From NCBI GenBank assembly GCA_019454045.1, contig SKCR01033447.1:62001-126000 (forward strand): DNA of 64,000 nt, in the 5' to 3' direction. This stretch comes from Zanthoxylum bungeanum (Eukaryota; Streptophyta; Magnoliopsida; Sapindales; Rutaceae). Below are positions 35,135 to 46,532 of this stretch, piece by piece. A program made the translations under genes and the position numbers. Within the stretch, counting starts at the first letter, position 1, and each line of letters opens with the position of its first letter. Below the pieces are notes generated by a model that was not told where the DNA came from, made no database searches, and saw only the letters and a program-made list of their open reading frames with translations.

Positions 35135-36157
35135 ATGTTATTTCTTCGGTATAGTTCCCCCGCAGGCTATTCCGTACTCCTAACTGAGACGCGAGCCCAA
35201 AACAGCGTCGTCTAACATCTCTGTCCCACAGTCTGGCCTTGTGATGTTTATGATTTGTGCTTTATTTAATCGTGTCTGTAGTGGGTTGAAATGGGTTTAA
35301 TAAAGGCACTTTTTGAGCTATGTAATGGTTTGGTGTCTTCTTTCATTCATTACCTTTCTATAAGGAAAAGCTGTGAAGGCACCTAGATAATCATTACCCA
35401 TAGCTCACAGTGATGGACTAATTTGGAGGACTTGTTGTTTCTTCATGTCACCCAGCGATAAGAGCCTAAGAGGCTTGGGTTTTTAAGAGAGCTCGCTCCA
35501 CCCTCCCTCTGGGGAATCTACAATGGGAAATCCATTTGACAGTCAGTCATGCACCATAACTCGTTGGCACGTACCTTAGTGTATAAAAAAGGTACGTTCA
35601 CTTGGTCGCTCGAACCCTTGAGTGAGGAGTCCTAGTTGTGGGCAATCCTTCATCAGCGAGAGCCTTTGTCCTCAACCCCGTAAACCCAAATGTGAACATA
35701 GGTCGTAGAACTAGTAGAAATTATTTCTTTATGTTTATGTTTGGGACCATCGTCATTTGGATTCAGTTGGACATTTTGTCATGAGGTATGGGCTTGTTGG
35801 GCCATTTAAACTGGGATGAGTCTGTGCTTTATGACAATTGCGCCAAAAGCTTCTAAAATAGCGATGGGCCATTTTGTGTTTGGGCCTCTTACCATTTGAA
35901 GTTATTTAGCCACGTTATTGCAAAGTGTAAACCTGTTGGGCCTTTTCAACTGGGACAAGTTTGCACCGTGTAATAGTATGATTGAATACTTTAAAAATGA
36001 TAATGGGCCGATTTATATATCTCATACATCATACGTATCTCATACATCTCATGCATACACGCATCATGCTAACCCCTTTGTGTCTTAAAAGAGAGCCATT
36101 ATAGATACTCGTTGGGTTAGAGAAGAGGGAAGACTCGTCAATAGACCGTCAGCAAAT
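35135..36157 (+). other. Leader of the gypsy element, with a segment shared with element B
   Basis: No coding content. About 215 bp at 35345-35560 matches the leader of element B (13275-13545) in the opposite orientation. The rest is unique in the window. Confidence 0.6.
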
Positions 36158-36288
36158 ATGAGTGGATCAGAAAATGAGGAATCTCGCATGGACCAGCTGG
36201 AGAATAGTCTCACCAAGGTTACTGAACAATTACAAGCTTTGACCGCTGCTATGGCTAATATGGTTGTGCCCCGTGCTGGCTTTCAAGA
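36158..36288 (+). pseudogene. Start of a gypsy gag, fused to copia RT sequence
   Basis: The Met at 36158 begins an acidic, helical N-terminus (MSGSENEESRMDQLENSLTK, then EQLQALTAAMAN) of the sort that opens gypsy gag proteins. After about 42 residues the DNA switches at 36289 to family X RT sequence (GAAAATTCTCCG), so the remaining 23 residues of the 65-codon ORF are out-of-frame RT DNA. The break shows a deletion between gypsy gag and the RT of element H. I infer the gag identity from position and composition only. Confidence 0.5.
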
Positions 36289-37002
36289 GAAAATTCTCCG
36301 TAGAATTCTCGGGAGAAACAACCTTTATTCTGGAAATAAAGATCTACTAGGATAGATTTAAGTTGTTAAAACTCTCTGGAAAATTGTACATTAAAATGAC
36401 GCGACCTGGTGTCTCATACGCTTTGAGCATATGGATTCACAATCAGGCCAATCCAAGTGATAGTCACTTGATTGATGTTAAGAACATCCGTTAGAATCTT
36501 AGAGATCTAAGGATGCTGTCTTAATCTGTGGAGAAGGAGAACTTGAAGTGACTGGGATCACTACTGCAAGTTTCCAAACCGATAAAACGACTAAAAGTCG
36601 CAAACGGTACTATACAGTTTGAATAACGGTATAGTGAGCTGGAAATCTTCCAAGCAAGATACTGTTACCGAATAAATAACAAATGCGGATTATTGCTGCA
36701 GCTGAGGCAGCAATAGAAGCCATCTGGGTCAATAAATAAATCTAATTGGATTAGATATAGTTCTGTTAGCGGCTGAGCTGGGCGTCAGCACAGGCTAAAG
36801 AATTAATGGTCTCATCAACGATCCAGATACATACTTCGACTATTCATCTGATTCGTTCGGATCATACATCGTGGCGATGTGATGATCGTATAAATCGCAT
36901 CAGACGATAATTATGTAAATCTGCTGACGAAAGCTTTTCTCAGCAATTTGAGCAACCGTACATAGTTCGGGTGTTAGGCACTCGAGTGACTGGCTAAAGG
37001 CC
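36289..37002 (+). pseudogene. RT end and RNase H remnant (probably element H)
   Basis: Follows I at 43370-44074 and E at 60430-61130: CCTGGTGTCTCATACGC (36412), then GGAAATCTTCCAAGC and GCTGAGGCAGCAATAGAAGC. The RNase H is a string of short frames. It lies on the same strand as H's integrase remnant, and the gypsy insertion plus deletion explains the gap between them. Confidence 0.8.
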
Positions 37003-37013
37003 AAGTGGGAGAT
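37003..37013 (+). promoter_or_regulatory. Polypurine tract before the LTR at 37014
   Basis: AAGTGGGAGAT, directly before TGTTGGACAGTTATGACCC. Confidence 0.88.
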
Positions 37014-38260
37014 TGTTGGACAGTTATGACCCATAGCGTCACTATTTGTACAGATCATAGTGTTGTTGTACAAATTAACTATGTAACAAAGGAGATTGCA
37101 CTCCTATCATTTGTGATTAGATCACCTTAGATATATAAATTATGGGAGGTCCTTATGATTTGTTCCTAGATTGAGAATGATATGAGACAGTATCAATCAA
37201 TGAAGGATAAATCATTAAACATCCCTAGTCAGAGCATTGTCGAGATTGGACATCGATAGATGCGTAAAAGACTAGTATTACACTTGTGCGTGTTATGTGA
37301 GACATAACGGCATAGTTCTCGTATATCTGGGTATAGGATACTCAGGCAAGTGTAATAGGAGGTTGTGTTTCCACCGATGGTACGGGAAACAGCTTCGTTC
37401 TGGATTAGACCACCGCAGAATCCCATTGGTAGCATGACCTTGTGTCTATGGGAGTCTGCAATCAGGGTAGGTGTATTTGGTCTTAACCTGAGACTTGCAC
37501 CGCTAATACTTGCGACAATCAATGTACTTTAGTTGAGGTCGTCCAGGGCTTTAACAGGTTCTGTGTACGCCGATGCTGGGTATATTGAGAATCATAGTGT
37601 ATTGGGTGTGATGTCAAGACGGAAGTGTCACTCCAGTCATATGGAGATGATGGTCACGTAGGATACGGTATTAGTGCTCTTATATGCTGCGCGGCTATCG
37701 GGGTATTATGACTCGGTCATGTATATCCGATTATAGAGACTAGTTACCAGACATCCGACATGTGCTTCGTACGGGGCAGACACATATCCAGCCCTAGGCC
37801 TAGCACGTGATCATCCGATACTGGATCGAAATACGCAATACTACGTATACTACGCCTGATATAGATCACATAGCGTTCCTCTGGGGTGGCCCAATTCCTT
37901 CATTACAAAGGGATAGAGAGAGTTCACTCCGTTGAGCAACAAATGAACAAACAAGTGATTTTTGTGGCAAAAATCATGGAGTGCTAGCACACAAAAGAGA
38001 CATACGAAGGTGATAGGGAAACCCACCCGTGTGTATGGAATTATACAGGAAAGTTTGGAGCTTCATGAAGACCACACATGGCTGAATTCTTTGAAGACCA
38101 AAACAGTCCACTGCCGAGCCTTAGATGAGGGAGAAGCTTGGATTTTTTTTCTTCGTCGCATCGCTCAACCGATCATTGTGACTATTCCGAAACTCCTTGA
38201 TGTATTCGCATTTGTTTCTTGCTTGTTAATCGATCCTCGGGACTTAGAGATTTCCCAACA
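37014..38260 (+). repeat. Internally deleted or recombinant family X LTR (1247 bp)
   Basis: Serves as the 3' LTR of the fragment to the left and, with a PBS at 38262, as the 5' LTR of element I. The first 865 bp follow the family X LTR. A filler at about 37880-37935 resembles neither neighbour well. From about 37935 the distal block (GAGCAACAAATGAAC, then GGTGATAGGGAAACCC) resumes. The palindrome array is missing. Confidence 0.82.
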
Positions 38261-38261
38261 A

Positions 38262-38273
38262 TGGTATCAGAGC
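38262..38273 (+). promoter_or_regulatory. Primer-binding site of element I
   Basis: TGGTATCAGAGC, one base after the LTR end CCCAACA. Confidence 0.9.
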
Positions 38274-40619
38274 GAGTAAAAGCATGAAACTTGATTTAGG
38301 GTTTAAAATTGGGTAAATTGATTTTGATCATGATTTGGTTAAATTGTTTGATTGAATATGTTTAAACGATGATTAATTGAAGATTGATTGGATCAAATTC
38401 AAGAAAAATTGTTTGGAACAAATTTCCCCAAATCACTTAGCTTGGCAAAGAGGTGTAGAACCCTAAATGTCTTGGCATTTTTGTTTTTTGATTCATTGGA
38501 TGAGTTGGAAATGATTGGGAATGTTGATTTAATGTCGATTATGGATTTAATAGATTGAAACCGAATCGACATAAAATCCCCAAATGGCCGAGACATAAAA
38601 GCATGAAATGGGATTGATTTTGATCAAAATGTGTTGGACATGTGTGATGAATATGAGCATAATTAATTGTGTAAATTGATGTTTTAGAAATGTTAATTTG
38701 GTTGATTAATTATGTATACACTTTAGGTTAATTAGATTATGAAATTAGAATTTTGTGATTTAATTAATTGGGCTAATTTTGAAAATTGGCTTGAAAGTTG
38801 TTATTGGCTTTAATGGGCTTGGTTGTACCAAGAAGGGTTTAGGCTAAATTGGTTGGGTTCCGTAAAGTCCAAATGCGTAATGGACCTTTAATTTTATTGG
38901 GCCTAACGAGCCTAAATTGGTTTCAAGGCAAATAAGAGTGATTCCTTTAAATGGGCTTTAGTCTTGGGTTTGACCCATGTTGACCAAAAGTCCATGCCTA
39001 TGAAATTAATTAAAAGCCCATTAGACTTTAATTAATTAACATTGGATGTTAATCAGGCTTTGAGACCTGTAACGATTAAATTTGGAATTTAAGTCGTAAA
39101 GGTACTTAATAAAGTGTAATATTTAATTTGGAATTAAATAGCAAATTAGTATTAAATACAAATTGAATTGGATTTAATTATGTAGTTTAATATAATTCGA
39201 GAATTTGTACTTTAAGTACTTATTCGCAAACGAGTTTGACTCACGCAAATCCAATCGTTGTTTGAATATTGGATGGTCATTAATTATCAGATTAATTAAT
39301 TGGATTAGATTGATTGATAGCATGCTGATGTGAATACATGGTTGCGATGCATAAATAATGTATATCGGATGGATATTAGAGGGTGGGGCAATTTTAGAAA
39401 TTATTGTAATAAATTTGGAATTTATTAATTGGACCTGCATGTCCAGCTTATTATCTTCATACTCTTTGTATTTCTCTTCTCACCTATTCCCCTCAATGTA
39501 AATGAGGTTTTCTTTAGAAGTGTAGTGTAACGGGTAGAAGTAAATACTTGTGCTAGCGGGAGAGAGGAAATGGAGGAGATTGATCTAGGATCAATGTGTT
39601 AAGTATCCATCCGTATATCATTATTATTTTATTTATACGCGCTTATTATGTATTTAGAATGCATTTTAAGGGTGTATGATGATGATACCTTAACAAAGAT
39701 AATAAATTGGTTGCCAATTTGCACTCGAAAAACCCTCACACAATATTAAGTGTTTTTCCTTCCATTGAGTGATTCTTACTCAAGATTTAAGACTGGCATT
39801 GGTATGTTGGCCAAAGTCAAGGACTTTGTCCGTCGACGATGTGTTTGAATCGCGAGAGCTTTGTTCCATATTGGTGTCTTGTCCAAGTCGTGATTTATTG
39901 GCCAAAGTCAATATCACTTATTTTCCATCGACATTGATTACGAAGCTTTCCATGGTCAATAGGTTCCGCTTAACTGGGATCATTAAGTTTGTTGTGCCAA
40001 AGCCAACGCTTAATTGATTCAGAGGAAAAGGTTAGGGAATATATTGGATATATTGGCATATATAAGATATATGTTTCGGACTTGGATGTCCACCTACTGG
40101 ATCTAGGAATTGGATGGGATCCAATTGATCTTAGAGATCTACCTAGTTAAGTATCATACAATTTGTTGGCCAAAGTCAAGATTTTGTGTTATTTAACGGG
40201 ATCCTAGCCCACTAGGAAACACGTTTTCCTGAGTACTCGACAGAGGGTTAGAGGCTCGCCGAAAAATAGTGGGAGGCAAGAATTAAATTTGCAATATTCG
40301 TTTAGATACTTGCCATACGCGCTCAATCAAATATCATTCGTCAAATAAATTAAAGTATTAGTTGGACTAATATTTAATAGTGTTTTAATTAAACAGTTGG
40401 ACTGTATTCAAACTATTTCAATTAATAGTTGATTTTATAATTGGATTATAGTACTCAATATATTGAATTTAATTAATTAAAAGTATAGTTGATTATATAG
40501 TTGGACTAGAATAATCATTATATTAAAAAAAGGTAGATGATATCGTTGATTAAATAGTGGGACTATTAGAATCAAGATAAAATTGAAAGATTAGTGTTTA
40601 AAACATAATCCTTGGGAAA
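38274..40619 (+). other. Leader of element I (non-coding)
   Basis: Holds TTGGCCAAAGTCAAG or close variants at 39807, 39897, 39992 (TTGTGCCAAAGCCAA) and 40165. Imperfect ATAGTTGATTATATAG-type repeats lie at 40420-40575. No gene is seen. Confidence 0.85.
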
Positions 40620-41240
40620 ATATATTTAACGACTTTAATTTTCAAATTGGGAATAAAATTTCAGGATAGTCCTAGAAACTAAGAAGTTAATTTATTTGAT
40701 AAAATAGTATCTTAGGCCTAAGCCCGGAGTTAAGCAGATAGTAGAGCATGATCTTTGGAAGATTCATGTGATGATAACTTTAGTGCTTAATCTTTTACGC
40801 TTATCGTAATGACTCCTTAATTTCATCGTCAGAACTAAGGATTATATCCATAAAGTATGATAATGAAATTGAAGGATCCTCATAGATCTTAGAAGTGTTA
40901 AAATTACAATTAATAACTCTTGGAGAGTTAATGGCTATTCTCAAGAAAATAAAGCCAAAGTTTGCAATGAGGCAAGTAGCGCAAGGCGCACCTTACTTCG
41001 ATATTCTAGAAACCCAAGGCTTGGCCAAAGGATTCAAGAATATAGAAAATGGCAAAGGCAAAATCATTATAATCTTCTGGGAAGATAAATGACATATCCC
41101 AAAATGTCTACCTAAATGATTGAGGAAAACGAAGTTACTGAAGCTTGACTGTCGTATGGACAAGGCAGACATGAAGGAATTGAAGACGGGCAAGGCTCTG
41201 ACTTCAAATATATTTGTCATAAATATATTCACTACTAGTA
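40620..41240 (+). pseudogene. Gag of element I
   Basis: The clearest frame, at 40895-41092, reads LGELMAILKKIKPKF and QGLAKGFKNI, matching H's LGELMAMLKE block and its Lys-rich end. The part before it (40690-40890) aligns at DNA level with H's gag start. The zinc knuckle near 41095-41160 is destroyed. It would coat RNA in an intact element. Confidence 0.72.
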
Positions 41241-41620
41241 TTAATATTGGATTTTAAATACTTAGTGTGGTACATAAAAAAATATATACTGGTGTGCAGC
41301 ATCTGCTATGAGCAGGATACTGACTTTAGTTGAGATTAATCTGCAAATCAGAAACGGGACGAAAGTCGCTGTTTTAACCGTAGATACCTAAGTTTAGGAA
41401 CTACCCTTAGGGTATGTACTTAAATTGAGAAACTGTTATAATGTAAATAGTTTGACTAGAAACATTATCTCTATAACGAGTATAACTCGTTGTGAGCATA
41501 CCTTTATATTCTAGAACACTAAAGTGTTTTATTATATAAAGCTGATATTGAGATAAACACATTAGATGTGAATAACGTATTTATATTTTGAATATAAATA
41601 AATCTCAAACATATAACTTG
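41241..41620 (+). pseudogene. Protease remnant of element I
   Basis: DNA follows H's protease; the active-site position near 41260-41275 reads ATACTTAGTGTGGTAC, so DTG is lost to a frameshift and substitutions. Confidence 0.65.
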
Positions 41621-42700
41621 ACAAACAAGTAGCTCAAACTGATTTGATCAGATGAGACTTATTTGTGGCAGTGTTGTCTGGGACACATTAAACAAGACTC
41701 GTATATCCGCACTTTCGAAGAGTGAATACTAGGACGAATTTGATCCTATTCAAATAATGTCTACGAATCTAGTTTATTGGGCAAAGTGCCTAAAATACCT
41801 TTTACTTGGTAAAAGTGTAAGTGTCATCGATCTGTTAGCCCTCGTTCATAGTGACGTAAGTGGGCCCATATCTATCTGGACTAGAGGTGGATATGGATGT
41901 TTCTTGACCTTTACGGATATGGCATCTTGTTATGGTTAGTGTTTCTTTTGAAACACAAATCGAAAACTTTTAGTCGTTTCGACACGAAATAGCGAATAGA
42001 TCGGCTAAAGTATTAAAACATCACGTTTGACCATGATGAAAATACTTAAGCAATAAGTTTCTAATATACTTGAAAGAGTATAGTATTCTTTCAATAAGGA
42101 CTCCTCCCGGAACACGTTAGTTTGACGTGTGTGTCCGAACGGAGAAACCGAATATTGTTAGACATTATAAGGTTAATCATGAGTCGCTCTGAGCTACCAT
42201 TTCCTTCAACGGATAAGCATTAATAGTGCAATACTTATTTTGAATAAGGTTCCATGAAAATCTATTTGACAGACTTCATATTTGTTATGAACAGGAAAGA
42301 AACCGGGTTTTCTCACTTCTGAAAATTTGGGAATGCTAGGCGTACGTTTGGATGATACCAAACTAGAACCCAAATCGGATAAGTGTCTAATTGTAGAGTT
42401 ATCCTAGGGAAACCAAAGTATAGTACTTATACATCTCACAAGAGAACAATGTAATTGTTTGCTCACCATGCGGTTTTCCTAAGAGGAATACCGATATGTA
42501 AGTGGTAAGTGGGAGGCTAGTAAAACTCGATGAAAATTGGAGTAATACTGTTCTAGGCACCGAGTCTTTAATGGAACACAAACAGTTCATCAAGGATGAA
42601 ACTGTACCAGTAATCTTCGAATACACAAGAACCGCATAAATCGGAGAGAGTCAGAAAACAACATGGGGTATGGGTTTTTGATCTCACCTCATAAAGATGT
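41621..42700 (+). pseudogene. GAG-pre-integrase and integrase remnants of element I
   Basis: Pre-integrase finger text lies at 41665-41790. A frame at 41757-41939 reads DLLALVHSDVSGPISI, then TRGGY, with the first catalytic Asp. Integrase core and C-terminal text follow in pieces up to about 42700. Confidence 0.82.
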
Positions 42701-43600
42701 CAATCTTATTGAGGAAGACGAACAGACTACGTATGAGGAAGTGATAAAGGTATCGACTCCCTATTATGGCAAAGTAACATGAGTCCGAAATGGATTCCAT
42801 GTATATCAACTATGTTTGGACACTAATTGATGTACTGCAAGGCATTGTGCCTATTGGTACTATATAAGTCTTCAAGGAAGACATACATGGATGGAAACAT
42901 GCCAATGTACTAAGCTAGGCTTGTAACGAAAAGGTATCATTATCAACATTGTGTTGATTACAACGAAACCTTTTACCTGTTGCCACGATAAATCCATTTG
43001 GATAATGCTTGCTGAAGATGCATGTTTCATTTATGAAATATGGCAACTGAACGGGAAAATCGCTTTCCTGAAAATGAAACCTTTTGGAGGATGTTTAGAA
43101 CATCCTGACGGTTTTGTCGTATCAAAACTAGCAACAAGGTTTGCAGGTTATTCGATCCATATTTGGATTGAAGTAAGCATTATGTTCTTGGAATTGATGT
43201 TTTGATATGATCATAATGGTTTATGATTTAATTCAAAATGAAATGTTTCTTGTGTATATAAGGAGGTTAGTGGGAGCGCACTGACAGTGAATGTCCTAAA
43301 TAATGATGATATGTCATTTCTTGGAAATGATATTCCCATATTACAATTGGTGAAAGCTTGGCTTTCATGAAAATTCTCCGTAGAATTCTTGGGAGAAACA
43401 ACCTTTATTCCAGGAATAAAGATCTACTGGGATAGATTTAAAGTTGTTAAGACTCTTCGAGAACTCGTACATTGAAAAATATACGTGACCTGGTGTCTCA
43501 TACGCTTTGAGCATATGGAGTCACAAACAGGACAATCCAAGTAATAGTTACTGGATTAATATTAAGAACATCTGTTAGTATCTTAGAGAACTAAGGATGA
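42701..43600 (+). pseudogene. RT remnant of element I, YVDD region present but mutated
   Basis: Blocks corresponding to A's RT: WFPCI-like text near 42790, KIAFLKMKPFGGCLEHPDGF (43048-43110) and, near 43297-43311, CTAAATAATGATGATATG where TATGTTGACGAT is expected, so two Asp codons remain but Tyr and Val do not. Unlike E and F, the box is not deleted. The AGATATTCTTTCAA insertion is also absent, which places I outside the E/F sub-lineage. Confidence 0.82.
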
Positions 43601-44074
43601 TGTCTTAAACTATGGAGAAAGAGAACTTGAAGTGACTGAGATCACTGCTGAAAGTTCCTTAACCGATAAAAACAACGGCACTATACAGTTTGAATAACGG
43701 AACAGTGAGCTGGAAATCTTCCAAGCAAGATACTGTTACCGAATAAACAACAAATGCGGGTTATTGCTGCAGCTAAGGCAGCAATAGAAGCCGTCTGGGT
43801 CATCAACAAATCTAATTAGATTAGATATAGTTCTGTTAGCAGCTGAGCTAGGCTACAGCGCATGCTAAAGAATTAATGGTCTCATCAACGATCCAGATAC
43901 ATACTTCGACTATTCATCTGATTCGTTCGAATCATACATCATGGCGATGTGATGATCGAATAAATCACATCAGATGATAATCATGCAAATCCACTGACGA
44001 AAGTCTTTCCTCAGCAATTTGAGCGAACCGTATATAGTTCGAGTGGTAGACACTCGAGTGACTGGCTATAGGCC
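43601..44074 (+). pseudogene. RNase H remnant of element I
   Basis: GTGAGCTGGAAATCTTCCAAGC (43706, the VSWKSSK block) and later GCAGCTAAGGCAGCAATAG mark the domain. Several indels. It ends at the PPT (44075-44085). Confidence 0.82.
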
Positions 44075-44085
44075 AAGTGGGAGAT

Positions 44086-45898
44086 TGTTGGACAATTATG
44101 ACCCATAGCGTCACTATTTGTATAGATCATTGTGTTATTGTACAAATTAACTATGTGATAAAGGAGATTGCACTCTTATCATTTGTGATTAGATCACCTA
44201 GATGTATAAATAATAGGAGGTCCATATAATTAGTTCCTGGATTGAGATGATATGAGACAGTATCAGTCCATGAAGGTTTAATCATTAAACATCCCTAGTC
44301 AGAGTATTATCGAGATTAGACATCGATAATGCGTAAAAGACTAGTATTACACTTGTGCACGTTGTGAGGGCACAATAGCATAGTTCTCATATATTTGGGT
44401 ATAGGATACTCATACAAGCGTAATAGGAGGTTGTGTTTTACCGATGGTACGGAAAACAGCTTCACTCTGGACAGACCCCCTTGAAATTCCATTGGTAGTA
44501 TGACTATGTGTCTATAGAAGTCCGAAATCAGGGTAGGTGTATTTGGTCTTAACTTGAGACTTACACCGCTAATACTTGCGACAATCAATATGCTTTGGTT
44601 TTGGTCGTCCAGGGCTTTAACAGGTTCTGTGTACACCTCTGCTGGGTATATTGAGAATCGTAGTGTATTGGGTGTGATGTGAAGATGGAAGTATCACTCC
44701 AGTCATAGTGGAGATGAAGTCACGTAGGATACGGTACTAGTACTCTTAAGTACTGCAGTCATCGGGATATTATGACTAGGTCATGTATATCCGATTATAG
44801 AGACTAGTTACCAGACATCCGACATGTGCTTCGTGCGGGGCAGACACAATTCCAGCCCCAGGCCTAGCACGTGACATCTGATACTGGATCGACATACACA
44901 ATACTACGTATACTACGTCTGATATAGATCGCTTATTCCTGTAAGCATGTTTCTGGAGAATTGGGTAGGCATGGCGCTTTACTAGAAGCTAACCTTGTCT
45001 TGTAAGTCGGTCAAATGTAGTTACTGCCAACATATCCGGGGATCTCATTGGTCGCTTCCTGAAGATTCACCGATGAAGTATGACTCACACTTTATTAATC
45101 TGGGATTAATTAGATGAGAGAGAAAATTAATCTGGGATTAATTAAGGAGATATTTTATCTAGGAAAAAATATCATTTAAAGCGAGAGAACGATTAATTTG
45201 GAATTAATTGATAAATTAATATATTCGATATATTAATCGAAATTGGATTTCGATGCGGAATTAAAATTAGATTTTAATTCGGGCGAACGAGTTAATTTAG
45301 AATTAATTCGTTAGTGACATGAATAGTGATTTTACTATGTATAATTAATTAATTACGACGCAATGGAAAATTTATTAATTCGGAATTAACGAACCCGAGC
45401 CCGGGAGTGTTTGTGAGCGCACTCGTATTTCGAATTCGAGTGCGGCACGCAAGTCACATCAAGCGTCAAATTATTAGTTACATCAAACATCAAATCATTA
45501 GTCACTTTGAGTGATGTGACAACTTCTCACTTGATTGATTGAGTGATGTGACTTGATGTGAGTGGTTAGAAAGCTTTTTGAAAGCTTGAATGACATATAT
45601 TGTTATTATATTCTTGGAGCCAAATTTTGTGTTGACTTTTTGAAAGCTTTACATAAACATTTTGTATATGTTTTTAATTGGTTTTTCAAATCAATTAACC
45701 TAACACTCTCTCACTTCTTCTCTCTCTTTAATTCATGCCCAATGGGGCTTATTTTTCTCTCATTTTGTTCATTAATGGCATGAGCAACAAATGAACAAAC
45801 AAGTGATTTTTGTGGCAAAAATCACTTGGTGTGCTAGCACACAAAAGAGATATACGAAGGTGATAGGGAAACCCACCCGTGTGCATGGAATTATACCG
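44086..45898 (+). repeat. Truncated family X LTR, 3' LTR of element I
   Basis: Starts TGTTGGACAATTATGACCC. It keeps the palindrome array (about 45092-45392) and the distal block up to GGAATTATACC. It stops near 45898, where RT sequence starts; about 200 bp of the LTR end is missing. Confidence 0.88.
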
Positions 45899-46532
45899 TA
45901 CATTGAAAAATATGTACGCGACCTGGTGTCTCATATGCTCTGAGCATATGAAGTCACAATTAGGCCAATCCAAGTGATAGTCACTGGATTGATGTTAAGA
46001 ACATCCTTAACTATCTTAGATGAACTAAGGATGTTTTCTTAAGCTATGGAGAATGAGAACTTGAAGTGACTGGGTTCACCGCTGCAAGTTTCCAAACCGA
46101 CAAAAACGACTATAAGTCATAATAAGGATATTATATAGTTGAATAATGGAACAGTAAGCAGGATATTTTCCAAGTAAGATACTGTTGCCAAATAAACAAC
46201 AAAAGTGGAATAATGCTGCAGCTGAGGCAGCAAAAGAAATAATTTTGGATCTAAATAATCCTAATTAGATTAGGTGTAGTTCTGTTAGCGGTTGAGCTAG
46301 GCTACAGCACAAGAATTAATGGTCTCATCAATGATCCAAGTATGTACTTCAAATGGTTTCAACTGATTCGTAAGATCATACATCGTAGTGATGTGATGAT
46401 CGAATAAATCTCATCAGATGATAATCTTACAAATCGGCTGACGAAAGCTGTTTCTCAGCAGAAGTTTGAACGACCCGTACATAGTTCAGGTGTAGGACAC
46501 TTGAGTGATTGGCTATAGGCAAAGTGGGAGAT
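45899..46532 (+). pseudogene. RT end and RNase H remnant between two LTRs
   Basis: Begins GTACATTGAAAAATATG (as at 43468 in I) and runs through the CTCATATGCTCTGAGCAT block and RNase H to the PPT at 46521-46532. Only 0.63 kb of an internal region is left, attached to LTR J. Confidence 0.82.

Larger units (their letters stand above)
38261..44085 (+). mobile_element. Element I internal region (family X)
   Basis: 5825 bp from PBS to PPT, framed by the LTR at 37014-38260 and the truncated LTR at 44086. Order: leader, gag, protease, integrase, RT, RNase H. Coding parts are decayed but less than in E and F. The two surrounding LTRs differ in structure, so this is not a simple intact insertion; no TSD can be shown. 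Confidence 0.88.
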
